Shown here: positions 8,239 through 16,917 of the stretch, in pieces
Numbering within the stretch: the stretch's first letter is position 1
Layout of the letters: the number at the start of each line of letters is the position of its first letter
Notes under the pieces: model-generated
Seen by the model: the letters and a program-made list of their open reading frames with translations, nothing else
What the model was told of the DNA's origin: nothing
The model's database searches: none
Program-made: the position numbers and the translations under genes
Assembly: GCF_008711325.1 (NCBI RefSeq)
Contig: NZ_VXDB01000017.1
Coordinates: 1-64,000 of the forward strand
Direction of reading: 5' to 3'
Length of the DNA: 64,000 nt
DNA from: Roseibium sediminis
GTDB taxonomy: Bacteria > Pseudomonadota > Alphaproteobacteria > Rhizobiales > Stappiaceae

Positions 8239-9219
8239 CTATGGCGCAACGATTGGCTGAGCCGACAGGCTGGGGGCCTGAACAGAAGAACCCGCAAAGA
8301 TTGCTCCTTCTTCAAACCAACTTTTTGATGCTGACGTGCCCCAGAGCGTTTGGCATTGCGGGTCCATGAGACCCCGCTTAATCGGTTCAAAGGCGGGATC
8401 AACTGTCTGGTTATCAGAACAATAAATCTCAATCCTGTGGCCGTCCGGGTCTCGGATGTACAGGAAGAATGCGTTGGAGGTGTCGTGATGCCCTGGCCCA
8501 CGTTCAACGTTTGATGACCAACCAGTCGAGGACATCAAATCGAGCAAGTCGATGATGTTAGACGGTGTCGAGAACCGAAGCGCGGTATGGTGAAGGCGTG
8601 GTCCATGGCCGTTAGTAAACGCCATATCATGCACACCACCCTTTCGGTGGGTCCACGCAGCACAGAGACTTCCGGTTTCCTCGTCTTCCGCATATTCGGT
8701 GACCCGAAATCCGAGTTCTTTATAGAACGCAATCGACGCGTCGACATCCGGCGAGATGCAATTGAAATGGTCGATCCGAAACGGCTTCACACTTTTATGG
8801 AGACCGCTTTGTTGATGAATCGGCGGCAAGCGTTCCATTTGGCAATAGAACTCAAGAGGAATGCCGTGCAAATCACGAGTACGAAAGGTTCGTGACTGTT
8901 GCGGGCGATCTACCCAGTCAACCGGAAGCCCCCGTGAGTTGAAGAAGTGCGCAGCTTTGTCGAGATTTTCTTCGTCATACACCTTGAAACCAAGGAAATT
9001 TGCGCAAGCTTGCGACTGCTGGTGCAGTACAATGCTGTGATGACCACGCTCTTCCCTGGCACGCATATAAACCTTGTCACCGGTTACTGCCGTGAGCTGC
9101 ATGCCGAGCGTGTCAGTGTAGAACGCTCGGCTCTTGGCCAGATCCGTAACCGCCAATTCGACATGGCTGAGACGGATGATATTAAACGGCGGATAGAGGT
9201 TGGGTGCTGGAACGGGCAT
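8239..9219 (-). CDS. homoprotocatechuate 2,3-dioxygenase, type I extradiol (VOC fold)
   Basis: A 326-residue two-domain vicinal-oxygen-chelate protein. From the start MPVPAPNLYP the iron ligands fall at H151 (RIDHFNCISPD), H211 (LHHTALRFS) and E264 (GHRIEIYCS), with a catalytic-type histidine at 197 (GGVHDMAF). These are within a few residues of the equivalents in the Brevibacterium enzyme (H155, H214, E267, H200). It should open the ring of 3,4-dihydroxyphenylacetate at the 2,3 bond. The longer frame to 9312 would overlap the next gene. It lies next to an unrelated dioxygenase of apparently the same specificity. Confidence 0.85.
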   Translation of the reverse strand: MPVPAPNLYPPFNIIRLSHVELAVTDLAKSRAFYTDTLGMQLTAVTGDKVYMRAREERGHHSIVLHQQSQACANFLGFKVYDEENLDKAAHFFNSRGLPVDWVDRPQQSRTFRTRDLHGIPLEFYCQMERLPPIHQQSGLHKSVKPFRIDHFNCISPDVDASIAFYKELGFRVTEYAEDEETGSLCAAWTHRKGGVHDMAFTNGHGPRLHHTALRFSTPSNIIDLLDLMSSTGWSSNVERGPGHHDTSNAFFLYIRDPDGHRIEIYCSDNQTVDPAFEPIKRGLMDPQCQTLWGTSASKSWFEEGAIFAGSSVQAPSLSAQPIVAP

Positions 9220-9239
9220 GTGCTTGTCCTGCCAGGGTT

Positions 9240-10094
9240 TTATTGAACCGGGAAAATGACATTCGTCTGACCAGTTCCTGAGCTCGGGAAGTACTCGGTC
9301 ACTACCTCGCACTGAGCCGTGTATTTGCCCCAGCCGAGTGCGCCATAAAGCATGGCGGTATCGTGCATCGAACCCTCACCGCAGCAATACTCCGCGTACT
9401 CGGGGAGCATTTTCAAAAATGCGGCGTGGTCGCCTCGTTTCCACATATCGAGGACATGCAGATCCATTTGCCGATTGAATTCAGAAGAGATGGTGAAGGT
9501 GCCGTTATTGGCGGCATAATCCTTGTTTGCCCAAATCTTGTGCGAAAGGGAGCCGGAAGCGATCAGCAGCACCTTTTCGGAACTTGCTTCGACCGCCTCG
9601 CGTATAGCCTCCCCGATGCTTCGGCTTTCCTGATGATCGTGGACGGTGCACCAGGCAGCAATAGAGACGACTTTCATGTCGTGTTCTCTGCTCATGAACC
9701 GCATCGGCACGAGTGTACCGTATTCAAGTTCCAGGCTGTCCAGCTGATGGGCAAGCGTGTATGTACCCTTCGCGGACGCCGCCTTGGCAATCGCTTCTCC
9801 AAGCTCTGGATTGCCGGCATAGGAGTACGGGAGGTTTTGAATGAAGTGCGGAAACTCGTTCGAGGTAAACAGGCCTTCGAAACGATGGTTCGCGTTAATG
9901 TGGTACCCGGCGTTTATCACCCAATGCGTATCACAAATTACCACGGTTGTTGCTCCGAGCTCTTTAGCTCGGCGCGCGATTTCATAGTGTCCGTCGATGG
10001 CAGGCTGACGCTTACCTTTAACTGGTCCATCCTGTTCGGACATCAGCATAGTCGGGACGTGTGTGACCTTGGCTGCGAGAACTATTTCACCCAT
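9240..10094 (-). CDS. hpaD: 3,4-dihydroxyphenylacetate 2,3-dioxygenase, type III extradiol (LigB family)
   Basis: A 284-residue LigB-superfamily dioxygenase strongly resembling E. coli HpaD along its whole length: MGEIVLAAKVTHVPTM at the start, AYHIN-like GYHINANHRFEG, LELEYGTLVPMRFM, IASGSLSHKIW, LPEYAEYCCGEGSMHDT and a C-terminal FPSSGTGQ. Iron ligands are expected at H12, H57 (CDTHW) and the glutamate of the LEYGT region. It performs the ring cleavage that opens the meta pathway. It precedes the type I enzyme in the transcript, 20 bp apart. Confidence 0.9.
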   Translation of the reverse strand: MGEIVLAAKVTHVPTMLMSEQDGPVKGKRQPAIDGHYEIARRAKELGATTVVICDTHWVINAGYHINANHRFEGLFTSNEFPHFIQNLPYSYAGNPELGEAIAKAASAKGTYTLAHQLDSLELEYGTLVPMRFMSREHDMKVVSIAAWCTVHDHQESRSIGEAIREAVEASSEKVLLIASGSLSHKIWANKDYAANNGTFTISSEFNRQMDLHVLDMWKRGDHAAFLKMLPEYAEYCCGEGSMHDTAMLYGALGWGKYTAQCEVVTEYFPSSGTGQTNVIFPVQ

Positions 10095-10131
10095 GTCTAC
10101 CTCCGAGAAGCGATAATTGAATTGGCGGCTG

Positions 10132-11646
10132 TCATAGGGCGCCTAAACGTGGAATTTTGTGCTGACCGGTGGCGAACGCTATGTTCTTCTGCTCCATGAA
10201 GAATTCAAAAGACCAATCGCCGCCGTCGCGCCCGATTCCACTCGCCTTCATTCCACCAAAAGGAGTTGGCAGGTGGCGGACATTTTCGGAATTCACCCAA
10301 ATCATGCCGGCATCGAGTTCTTTGGTGAAACGCAGGGCGCGCGTGAGATCGTTCGTCCAGACATAACCGGCCAGGCCATAGTCAACATCGTTGGCGATCT
10401 GTAGAGCCTCTGCCTCGTCACTGAACCGAATGGAGGTCAGAACCGGGCCAAAAATCTCTTCTTGAGCAATGGTCATAGAAGTGGCGGCGTTAGTGAAAAG
10501 AGTTGGGCGAACGAAGTACCCTTCCTCGCCCACACGCTTTCCGCCAGCTGCGATTGTCGCTCCGTCATCTTGTGCAGTTTTGAAGTAGCTGGTGACCTTA
10601 TCGAAATGGGTCTTGTGAATAAGCGGCCCAATCTCCGTTTCGGGGTCCAGAGGGTGACCCACCTTGATGTTGTTTACGCGCTCAATCAGCCTGGCTTCAA
10701 ATTCGTCGGCTATCGGCTCATGTATCAGCAAGCGCGAAGATGAAGTGCAACGTTCGCCATTCAGGGAATAGATCATGAATATCGCCGCATCGAGAGCACG
10801 ATCCTGATCGGCATCATCGAAGACCACGACGGGGTTCTTCCCACCCAATTCAAAATGAAACCGCTTCAGCGTATCAGCACCCTGCTTCATGATGAGGGAG
10901 CCGGTCCTGCTTTCACCAACAAATGCTATCGCCTTGATATCGGGATGCTCGGTCAACGTCCTGCCAGCGTCCTCGCCCATGCCGTTGACCAGGTTCCAAA
11001 CACCTTTCGGCAACCCGGCTTCTTCAGCAATCTCAACCAAAATGCGCGCGGTTAAAGGTGAGAATTCTGCCGGTTTGTGTACGATTGTACACCCAGCAGC
11101 AAGGGCCGGAGCGATCTTCCAGGTGGACAGCATGAAAGGCGTGTTCCACGGAGTAATCACGCCAACAGGACCAATTGGAACCCGGGTCGTAACGTTCATC
11201 AAGGTTGAAGACTGCAACGCTTGACCATCGCGCGCGCCAGGAGCCCGGTCGGCAAAAAAGCGAAAGTTGTCCGCACCGCGCAACGCGGCCTTGGACATGA
11301 AACGGAGTGCCTGACCGGTATCCCAGCACTCACACAACGCGATTTCGTCCGCACGCTCGACAATCTTGTCGGCTATTTTATGCAAAATTTCCCTGCGCTC
11401 GACTGCCGGCATGTCTCGCCAAGCCGGAAACGCCGCCTTCGCCGCCTTCGCTGCTGCATCGACATCCGCACCATTTCCCTTGGCAACGTTGCAAATGAAA
11501 CTCTCATCTACGGGTGACCGTGTTTCAAATATTTCGCCCGACAACGCCGGAACAGCTTCCCCGGCGATCTGATTCAAGATTCCGGTTTCCCGGAAACGAG
11601 CCAGATATCCGTCTAGCTTTTGAATGTTCTGCTGAAGGTCAGACAT
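10132..11646 (-). CDS. hpaE: 5-carboxymethyl-2-hydroxymuconate-6-semialdehyde dehydrogenase
   Basis: A 504-residue aldehyde dehydrogenase, the usual HpaE length. TPWNTPFMLSTWKIAPAL is the nucleotide-binding motif, FVGESRTG the second Rossmann loop, FELGGKNPV carries the general-base glutamate and NGERCTSSSR the nucleophilic cysteine. The residue pattern at the active site matches hydroxymuconic-semialdehyde dehydrogenases more than GabD. It oxidises the ring-cleavage product to the tricarboxylate that HpaF isomerises. The gene follows hpaF with a 3-bp gap. Confidence 0.9.
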   Translation of the reverse strand: MSDLQQNIQKLDGYLARFRETGILNQIAGEAVPALSGEIFETRSPVDESFICNVAKGNGADVDAAAKAAKAAFPAWRDMPAVERREILHKIADKIVERADEIALCECWDTGQALRFMSKAALRGADNFRFFADRAPGARDGQALQSSTLMNVTTRVPIGPVGVITPWNTPFMLSTWKIAPALAAGCTIVHKPAEFSPLTARILVEIAEEAGLPKGVWNLVNGMGEDAGRTLTEHPDIKAIAFVGESRTGSLIMKQGADTLKRFHFELGGKNPVVVFDDADQDRALDAAIFMIYSLNGERCTSSSRLLIHEPIADEFEARLIERVNNIKVGHPLDPETEIGPLIHKTHFDKVTSYFKTAQDDGATIAAGGKRVGEEGYFVRPTLFTNAATSMTIAQEEIFGPVLTSIRFSDEAEALQIANDVDYGLAGYVWTNDLTRALRFTKELDAGMIWVNSENVRHLPTPFGGMKASGIGRDGGDWSFEFFMEQKNIAFATGQHKIPRLGAL

Positions 11647-11649
11647 CGG

Positions 11650-12036
11650 TTATACACTCTCCAAATGATCGCGAATGGTGCCCGTTTTGGGCGAGAGGTC
11701 GGGATCGATGTCACGTATCTCCAAAGACAGCGCGAGCGAACTCGACTCCAGGACCGGTTCCAGAAAGGCCTTGGCGGCAGAAAAAATACGTTTCGCGATG
11801 TCCGCCTTGACGCCCATCGCCCGCCCACCCCGTAAACGCACGGAAATATCGATGAAGGCATGTTTGGGATCACCGTCGGCGATTGAAAAGCTCTCTGCCT
11901 TCAATGCCCGCACCCGCAGTCCGGGCAACGGCAAAGCCTTAATCCTGGCCGCCTCTTCCCGCAAACACTCGCACAGAGCTTGCATATCTACCCTGTCGTC
12001 CAAATTTGCGGAATACTCGAAGGATATGTGCGGCAT
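11650..12036 (-). CDS. hpaF: 5-carboxymethyl-2-hydroxymuconate delta-isomerase
   Basis: A 128-residue CHMI-family protein. Its MPHISFE start exposes the catalytic proline after methionine removal, as in tautomerase-fold isomerases. Matches to E. coli HpaF/HpcD include FPLAGIR-like PLPGLRVR, the ADGD(P)KHAFID segment and LALSLEIRDIDP. It converts the enol tricarboxylate to the keto form for HpaG. A good ribosome-binding site (AAGGA) lies about 8 bases upstream of the ATG. It is the promoter-proximal gene of the operon, divergent from hpaR. Confidence 0.9.
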   Translation of the reverse strand: MPHISFEYSANLDDRVDMQALCECLREEAARIKALPLPGLRVRALKAESFSIADGDPKHAFIDISVRLRGGRAMGVKADIAKRIFSAAKAFLEPVLESSSLALSLEIRDIDPDLSPKTGTIRDHLESV

Positions 12037-12087
12037 CGATTTTCCTTAACAAAGCAATATTTGTGATGTTAAATACCATGCGCACAC

Positions 12088-12112
12088 ATTTGTCAATTTA
12101 AAAGTGACAAAT
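12088..12112. promoter_or_regulatory. putative HpaR operator
   Basis: ATTTGTCA at 12088-12095 and TGACAAAT at 12105-12112 form a perfect inverted repeat with a 9-bp spacer in the 103-bp region between divergent hpaF and hpaR. The spacing of half-site centres (17 bp) is somewhat long for a MarR dimer but the position is right for control of both genes. A second, weaker palindrome (TATTT...AAATA) lies just left at about 12058-12075. Binding is inferred. Confidence 0.55.
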
Positions 12113-12139
12113 GGCCCACCAATTCGTTATGGACGTCCA

Positions 12140-12592
12140 ATGACTGAAGATATGCAACTAGAAGACAGCACGGCTCTGCCATCAACACGACGCTCTGTTC
12201 CCATTGCCTTGATCCGCGCACGCGAAAAGGTCATGGTTCCGATCCGTGAGATGCTGGCCAACAGCGGTATCACCGAGCAACAATGGCGTATTCTGCGGGT
12301 ATTGGAGGAAAACGGTCCGCTGGACGCGTCGACTTTGGCTGAGCGAGCTTGCCTGTTACTACCCAGCCAAACGAGGATTGTTCAAAGCCTTTTGGAAAAG
12401 GGGCTCGTTACACGCCAGGCCGACAAAAAAGACCGCCGTAAACAAACGGTCGCGATTACTGGCGAAGGGCGGCACTTCATCGAAAGCAAGCTGAAGGACG
12501 CGCAATTAATCGCCAAACGAATTGAAGAAGTGATTGGCAAAGAAAAGCTTCGCCAACTTCTTGATATTCTAGAAGAATTCCAGAAATTATGA
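12140..12592 (+). CDS. hpaR: MarR-family regulator of homoprotocatechuate degradation
   Basis: A 150-residue winged-helix MarR protein similar to HpaR of E. coli: PIALIRAREKVMVPIR at the dimerisation helix, ITEQQWRILRVL at the start of the DNA-binding domain, LAERACLLLPS as recognition helix and KKDRRKQTVAIT as wing. It probably represses the divergent catabolic operon until the aromatic acid is present. The start at 12140 is chosen to match HpaR length; a GTG at 12104 in the same frame would lie inside the operator. Confidence 0.85.
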   Translation: MTEDMQLEDSTALPSTRRSVPIALIRAREKVMVPIREMLANSGITEQQWRILRVLEENGPLDASTLAERACLLLPSQTRIVQSLLEKGLVTRQADKKDRRKQTVAITGEGRHFIESKLKDAQLIAKRIEEVIGKEKLRQLLDILEEFQKL

Positions 12593-13046
12593 CGCTTACC
12601 TTTTTCGGAAACGGAGAGTACTTCGCAATGCCGCGAGCAAATTCTCCGGAGAATTCTGAGTCAAACACTTAGCAGTTTACCTGGCTGTTTTGTGCTCCCC
12701 CCCGTCGGCAACGGTGCTGTTGAGCGCTGCCGGATTCAACCTGATCCGGCTTGGCCGCCAAGCGTGTTGCGCCGGACGGCCTGACTGGCCGTTCGAGATG
12801 CGCAACACTGTCCGGCGAGCTGGAGCGAGCGACTGAAAAGCGATGGGTCGCAGCGCCAATTCCCGGATTGCGCTGCTTGGGGCCCCCTGCTACGCCCTCG
12901 ACGAGCAGATCGGTGCTATCGCTGACCCGAATGCGGCGCTCATCGCACTTGGTGCAACAGGAAATATTCTGGAAGGCCTTGCCAACGCCACATCGCATGT
13001 TGTTTGCAGGTTTGGCTGTTGCGTTCGAAAGGTCTTGAATTAGCCG
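12593..13046. other. 454-bp gap with palindrome and long hairpin, no gene recognised
   Basis: A perfect 16-bp palindrome, AATTCTCCGGAGAATT, lies at 12640-12655, soon after hpaR. A strong hairpin follows: GTGTTGCGC at 12765-12773 pairs with GCGCAACAC at 12801-12809, and CGGACGGCC at 12774-12782 pairs with 12788-12796 with one mismatch around a 5-nt loop; a 4-nt bulge AGAT is on the right arm. No T-run follows either strand. Short open frames here look random and resemble no family that I recognise. Confidence 0.6.
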
Positions 13047-13895
13047 TCATATATTCTGCGGTAGCCGGTCTGTTCTGGCGCGGTTTTTTAACATTTTGCG
13101 CACAAAGGTCCCAATGAAAATCGCCGTCATGACAAGGATGATGGTTGGCGCCGGGGCGCTGTCCAGAAAGAAACTGAGATAAGTTCCAAACGCCATTGAG
13201 GTCGCGCAAACCAGAACGGCGACGACAAGCATCCAGCCGAAGCTGCGGACAAGAAGAAAGGCAATCGCGCCGGGAGCAACCAGCAAGCCGACAGCCAGGA
13301 TCAATCCCACAGAAGACAGCGTCGCCACGATGGTGAGCGACAGGCCGGCCAGCAGCCCATAGTGCATGAGATTGATCGCAAGGCCCGCCGTTCGCGCCTG
13401 TGCCGGATCGAAGCTGTGCAATAGAAGATCCTTCCATCGCACAAGGATCAGGGCGGAAACCAGCAGGGAAATGACACCCGCGGTCCAGAGATCCTCCGGT
13501 CCGACACCCAGAATATTGCCAAAGAGAATATGGTCCAGATGCGCGTTCGTATCCAGGGAAACATAGAGAACCAGACCAATGCCGAACATGCCGGAAAAGA
13601 CAACGCCCATCACGGTATCCCGCTTCACACGACTGTTTTCCGCCAGATATCCGGTCAAAAGCGCACTTCCCATTCCCGCCGCAAAAGCACCGATTATCAG
13701 CGGAATGCCAAGGATATAGGCCAATACCACACCCGGAAGCACGGCATGACTAACCGCATCGCCCATCAAGGCCCAGCCCTTGAGCACAAGATAACAGGAG
13801 AGAAGAGCCGTCGGGATAGCCACGATCAGGCAGATCAGGAAGGCGTTCTGCATGAAGGGGAACCGGAAAGGCAGGAGCAGGGTCTCATAGTCCAT
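13047..13895 (-). CDS. sitD: manganese/iron ABC transporter permease (cluster 1)
   Basis: A 282-residue ABC-3 family permease with about eight hydrophobic segments. The motif ALMGDAVSHAVLPGVV is the family signature for metal permeases such as SitD/MntB/ZnuB, and HSFDPAQARTAGL lies at the ATPase-contact region. It is nearly identical in central regions to the second copy at 53175-54023, with the C-terminal tail diverged. It should form the membrane channel with SitC. Function in this cluster is doubtful because the binding protein is broken. Confidence 0.88.
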   Translation of the reverse strand: MDYETLLLPFRFPFMQNAFLICLIVAIPTALLSCYLVLKGWALMGDAVSHAVLPGVVLAYILGIPLIIGAFAAGMGSALLTGYLAENSRVKRDTVMGVVFSGMFGIGLVLYVSLDTNAHLDHILFGNILGVGPEDLWTAGVISLLVSALILVRWKDLLLHSFDPAQARTAGLAINLMHYGLLAGLSLTIVATLSSVGLILAVGLLVAPGAIAFLLVRSFGWMLVVAVLVCATSMAFGTYLSFFLDSAPAPTIILVMTAIFIGTFVRKMLKNRARTDRLPQNI

Positions 13896-13898
13896 TTG

Positions 13899-14786
13899 TC
13901 ACTCCCCATCACCCATGGCCCGCTGGCCGGTATTCGGGAGCTGTGTCTTCGTCGCTCTTCGGCGCGCGGCCAAAAGCCCGTGTTTTGGAGCAAACACAAA
14001 AGCTGCAAGAAAGATCAGTGTCTGAAGGGTCACGATGATCCCCCCGGTCGCCCCATCCAGAAAATAGCTGACATAAGCGCCCGAGAAGCTCGTTGCCGCG
14101 CCGATGGCAACAGCCATGAGCAAAAGACGTGAGAACCGGTCGCAGAGGAGATAGGCAGTCGCGCCGGGTGTCACAACCATCGCTATGACCAGAAAAGCGC
14201 CGACGGTCTGCATTGCTGCAACGATGCTTGCCGACAGCAAGACGAAGAAGATGGCTTTCAGCAAAGGCGTGTTCAGTCCGATGGACCTTGCGTGGCTCTC
14301 GTCAAAGAAGGTCACCATCAGGTCCTTCCATTTCAGGAGCAGAACCGACAGCGAAACGAAGCCGATTACCGCCAGCTGCAGCGTATCTTCCGGGGTGATG
14401 GCAAGTATGTTGCCCATCGTGATGGTTTGCACGCTGATGGAGGTCGGGCTGAGCGACACCATAAAGAGACCAAGGCCAAAGAAGGACGTGAATATGATGC
14501 CTATGATGACATCCACCTTCAGTTCTGAGCGTTCTGACAGAAACAGCATGGCGACCGCCGCCAACCCACCTGCCAGAAAAGCTCCGATGGAGAACGGCAG
14601 GCCAAGCATGTAAGCCCCTGCAACCCCCGGCACCACCGAATGGGACAGGGCGTCGCCGATCAATGACCACCCCTTGAGCATCAAATAGGCAGAAAGAAAG
14701 GCACAGACGCCGCCGACAAGTGCGGACACCCACATGGCATTGACCATGTAGGAATAGGTGAAAGGTTCCAGAAGAAGAGCGGTCAT
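13899..14786 (-). CDS. sitC: manganese/iron ABC transporter permease (cluster 1)
   Basis: A 295-residue ABC-3 permease, paralogous to SitD but distinct, with [20 protein letters not shown] as the signature and [13 protein letters not shown] at the ATPase contact. The presence of two different permease genes per cluster is the SitABCD/TroABCD arrangement and not the single-permease ZnuABC one. It overlaps sitB by four bases. The copy at 54024-54914 is almost the same over the membrane part. Confidence 0.88.
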   Translation of the reverse strand: MTALLLEPFTYSYMVNAMWVSALVGGVCAFLSAYLMLKGWSLIGDALSHSVVPGVAGAYMLGLPFSIGAFLAGGLAAVAMLFLSERSELKVDVIIGIIFTSFFGLGLFMVSLSPTSISVQTITMGNILAITPEDTLQLAVIGFVSLSVLLLKWKDLMVTFFDESHARSIGLNTPLLKAIFFVLLSASIVAAMQTVGAFLVIAMVVTPGATAYLLCDRFSRLLLMAVAIGAATSFSGAYVSYFLDGATGGIIVTLQTLIFLAAFVFAPKHGLLAARRRATKTQLPNTGQRAMGDGE

Positions 14787-15706
14787 TCCCGCCCCTCATT
14801 GTGTACAGTGCGCTCTCCATAGCGAACGAGTGGCCGTTCATCATCCGTCAAAATGGTGATCTGGCGGCTGTCATCATCGTCGTGAAGTTCGGACCCGCCA
14901 ATGGTGAAGTGGCGCAAGACACCGCCAAAGGCCATTTCAAGATTTTTTGGCGTGAATACGTTTTCGGTCAGGCCATATGCCAGGACCGTGCCCTTGATCA
15001 GGACGGTGCGGTCACAGAATTCGGGCACCGATCCGAGATTGTGCGTCGAGACCAGCATGACCCGCCCTTCGCTGCGCAATTCACGAAGAAGGGAGATGAT
15101 TTGCTCCTCGGTTTTGACGTCGACCCCGGTGAAAGGCTCATCAAGAAGGATCACTTGCCCGTCTTGCGCAATTGCCCGTGCCAGAAAAACACGTTTGCGC
15201 TGGCCGCCGGACAACTCGCCGATCTGACGTTTGCGAAGATCCCGCATGTTGACCCGGTCTAGTGCCTCGTCCACTGCCCTGTGGTCTTGCGCCGATGGGC
15301 GCCGCAAGAACCCCATATGCCCGAAACGCCCCATCATGACGACGTCTTTGACCTGCACGGGAAAGCTCCAGTCGACCTCTTCGGCCTGCGGAACATAGGA
15401 AACCAGATTGTTTTTCAGTGCTTCGGAAACACCCTTTCCAAGCAGCGTAATCTCCCCCTGCGAGGCCGGGACAAACCCCATGATCGCCTTGAAAAGGGTC
15501 GACTTACCCGCGCCGTTGACACCAACAAGCGCTGTTACCGACCCTCGCGGGATCTCGAAGCTCGCATCATGAAGCGCCGTATGGCCGTTTCGATAGGTAA
15601 CGGTCACACTGTGCGCCCGAATCCCTTCAGACGGCTCATCGTGATTGTGGTTCACCGTGTTGTCCTGCTTGCAATCTGAACTATCCACCCAACAGTCATC
15701 TGCCAT
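14783..15706 (-). CDS. sitB: manganese/iron ABC transporter ATPase (cluster 1)
   Basis: A 307-residue ABC ATPase of the metal-transport group. Walker A is GVNGAGKST, the Q-loop region [11 protein letters not shown] is typical of SitB/MntA, the signature is [14 protein letters not shown], and Walker B ends [11 protein letters not shown]. The C-terminal extension after residue 245 contains a DDDD run and is unusual but shared with the second copy. The N-terminal 25 residues are polar and diverged between copies. The gene follows the truncated sitA by one base. Confidence 0.87.
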   Translation of the reverse strand: MADDCWVDSSDCKQDNTVNHNHDEPSEGIRAHSVTVTYRNGHTALHDASFEIPRGSVTALVGVNGAGKSTLFKAIMGFVPASQGEITLLGKGVSEALKNNLVSYVPQAEEVDWSFPVQVKDVVMMGRFGHMGFLRRPSAQDHRAVDEALDRVNMRDLRKRQIGELSGGQRKRVFLARAIAQDGQVILLDEPFTGVDVKTEEQIISLLRELRSEGRVMLVSTHNLGSVPEFCDRTVLIKGTVLAYGLTENVFTPKNLEMAFGGVLRHFTIGGSELHDDDDSRQITILTDDERPLVRYGERTVHNEGRE

Positions 15707-15707
15707 T

Positions 15708-16520
15708 TCAGTTGAAATTCAAGGTCAATCCGCTGGCAACACGCTCTGACGTAACGCGCAAAAGGTCCAGATAGGTGGGTACTGGTCCATCCGCTTCACT
15801 CAAGGAATCCACATAAAGTTCTCCGCCGTACGTCGCGCCAGTTTCCCTGGCGACCTGTTTTGCCGGTGCCGTATTGACCGTGCTTTCGCAAAAAACCACG
15901 GGAATCCGGTTTTTCTTCACACCGTCAATAACCTTGCGAACCTGCTGCGGTGTGCCGACCTGATCGGCGTTCATTGGCCAGAGATAAAGCTCCTTCAGCC
16001 CGAAATCCCGCGCCAGATAACTGAACGCCCCTTCGCAGGTCACCAGCCACCGTTTGTCTTCGGGTACCGCGAGGACTTTTTGGCGCAAGGGCTCGATAGT
16101 TTCTTCCAGCTGCCGCTTGTATTCATCCGCATTCTGCCGGTAAACGGCAGCATTGGCCGGATCGTGGCTGCCAAACGCTTCTGCAATGTTGTCGATATAA
16201 ATGCGGGCAGTTTCCAGCCCCATCCAAGCATGCGGATTGGGCTTGCCTTCATACGATCCGGAGCGGATGGATATCGGCTCTATTCCTTCCGAAACCGTCA
16301 CGGAGGGAAGATTCCCAAGATTGCGCAAAAACTGCTCGAACCAGAGTTCCAGGTTCATGCCATTGCGCAGGATCAGGTCAGCATCGACAGTCCAATCATC
16401 TAAGGGTTTCGCTTTGTTGAAATGAAGATTCAAGTGGACTTCAGCTTCTTCAGGAGTGTCCGCCGTCAGGGCCTGATGGACAGCTTGGATTGATTGGATA
16501 AGGGAGTGATTTTGGCTCAT
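15708..16520 (-). pseudogene. sitA: sitA substrate-binding protein, 5' end lost and fused to IS sequence
   Basis: From about residue 45 to the end ([13 protein letters not shown] onward) the frame is a close copy of SitA at 55839-56741. Everything N-terminal to this (signal peptide, first domain strand and the [13 protein letters not shown] segment with the first metal-ligand histidine) is missing. In its place are about 29 residues of unknown origin (16389-16476) and 15 encoded by the left end of the IS (16477-16520). With no signal peptide and one metal ligand gone, a translated product would be cytoplasmic and almost certainly inactive. The promoter is also lost. Confidence 0.85.
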
Positions 16521-16542
16521 CGTAGCCCTTCAAGGAGCGAAG

Positions 16543-16917
16543 ATGAGACGAAATAACGAACAAGTTGGCGATGACGCGGAGCGGGTCGTCAAGGATATCA
16601 AACGCCAGACCAGGCGCCGGTTTTCCGCCGAAGAAAAGATCAGGATCGTGATTGCCGGTCTTCGTGGTGAAGACAGCATCGCCGAGTTGTGCCGCAAGGA
16701 AGGTATAGCCCAGAGCCAATACTATTCGTGGTCCAAGGAATTCATGGAGGCTGGCAAGAAACGGCTGGCCGGAGACACGATGCGTGAAGCCAATTCCGAT
16801 GAGGTGAAAGGGCTTCGTCGTGAAGCCCGCGATCTGAAGGAAGTTGTTGCCGAACAGGCTCTGGAACTGCGGCTTCTCAAAAAAAGCATGATCGGGGATG
16901 GGGGAGACGACGCATGA
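16543..16917 (+). CDS. IS3-family transposase OrfA
   Basis: A 124-residue helix-turn-helix protein with the pattern RRRFSAEEKIRIV and IAELCRKEGIAQSQYY, followed by a heptad-rich region (EVVAEQALELRLLKKSM) that in this family forms a leucine-zipper for multimerisation. It binds the IS termini and is needed with OrfB for transposition. The stop overlaps the orfB start (ATGA); IS3 elements commonly make an OrfAB fusion by frameshifting, though an AAAAAA(G) site is present at 16878-16885, close to the end of orfA. Confidence 0.88.
   Translation: MRRNNEQVGDDAERVVKDIKRQTRRRFSAEEKIRIVIAGLRGEDSIAELCRKEGIAQSQYYSWSKEFMEAGKKRLAGDTMREANSDEVKGLRREARDLKEVVAEQALELRLLKKSMIGDGGDDA

Noticed and set aside
12669..13038. 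several 60-109 codon frames in the gap after hpaR
   Set aside because: Overlapping on both strands without ribosome sites or family likeness; explained better as non-coding with hairpins.
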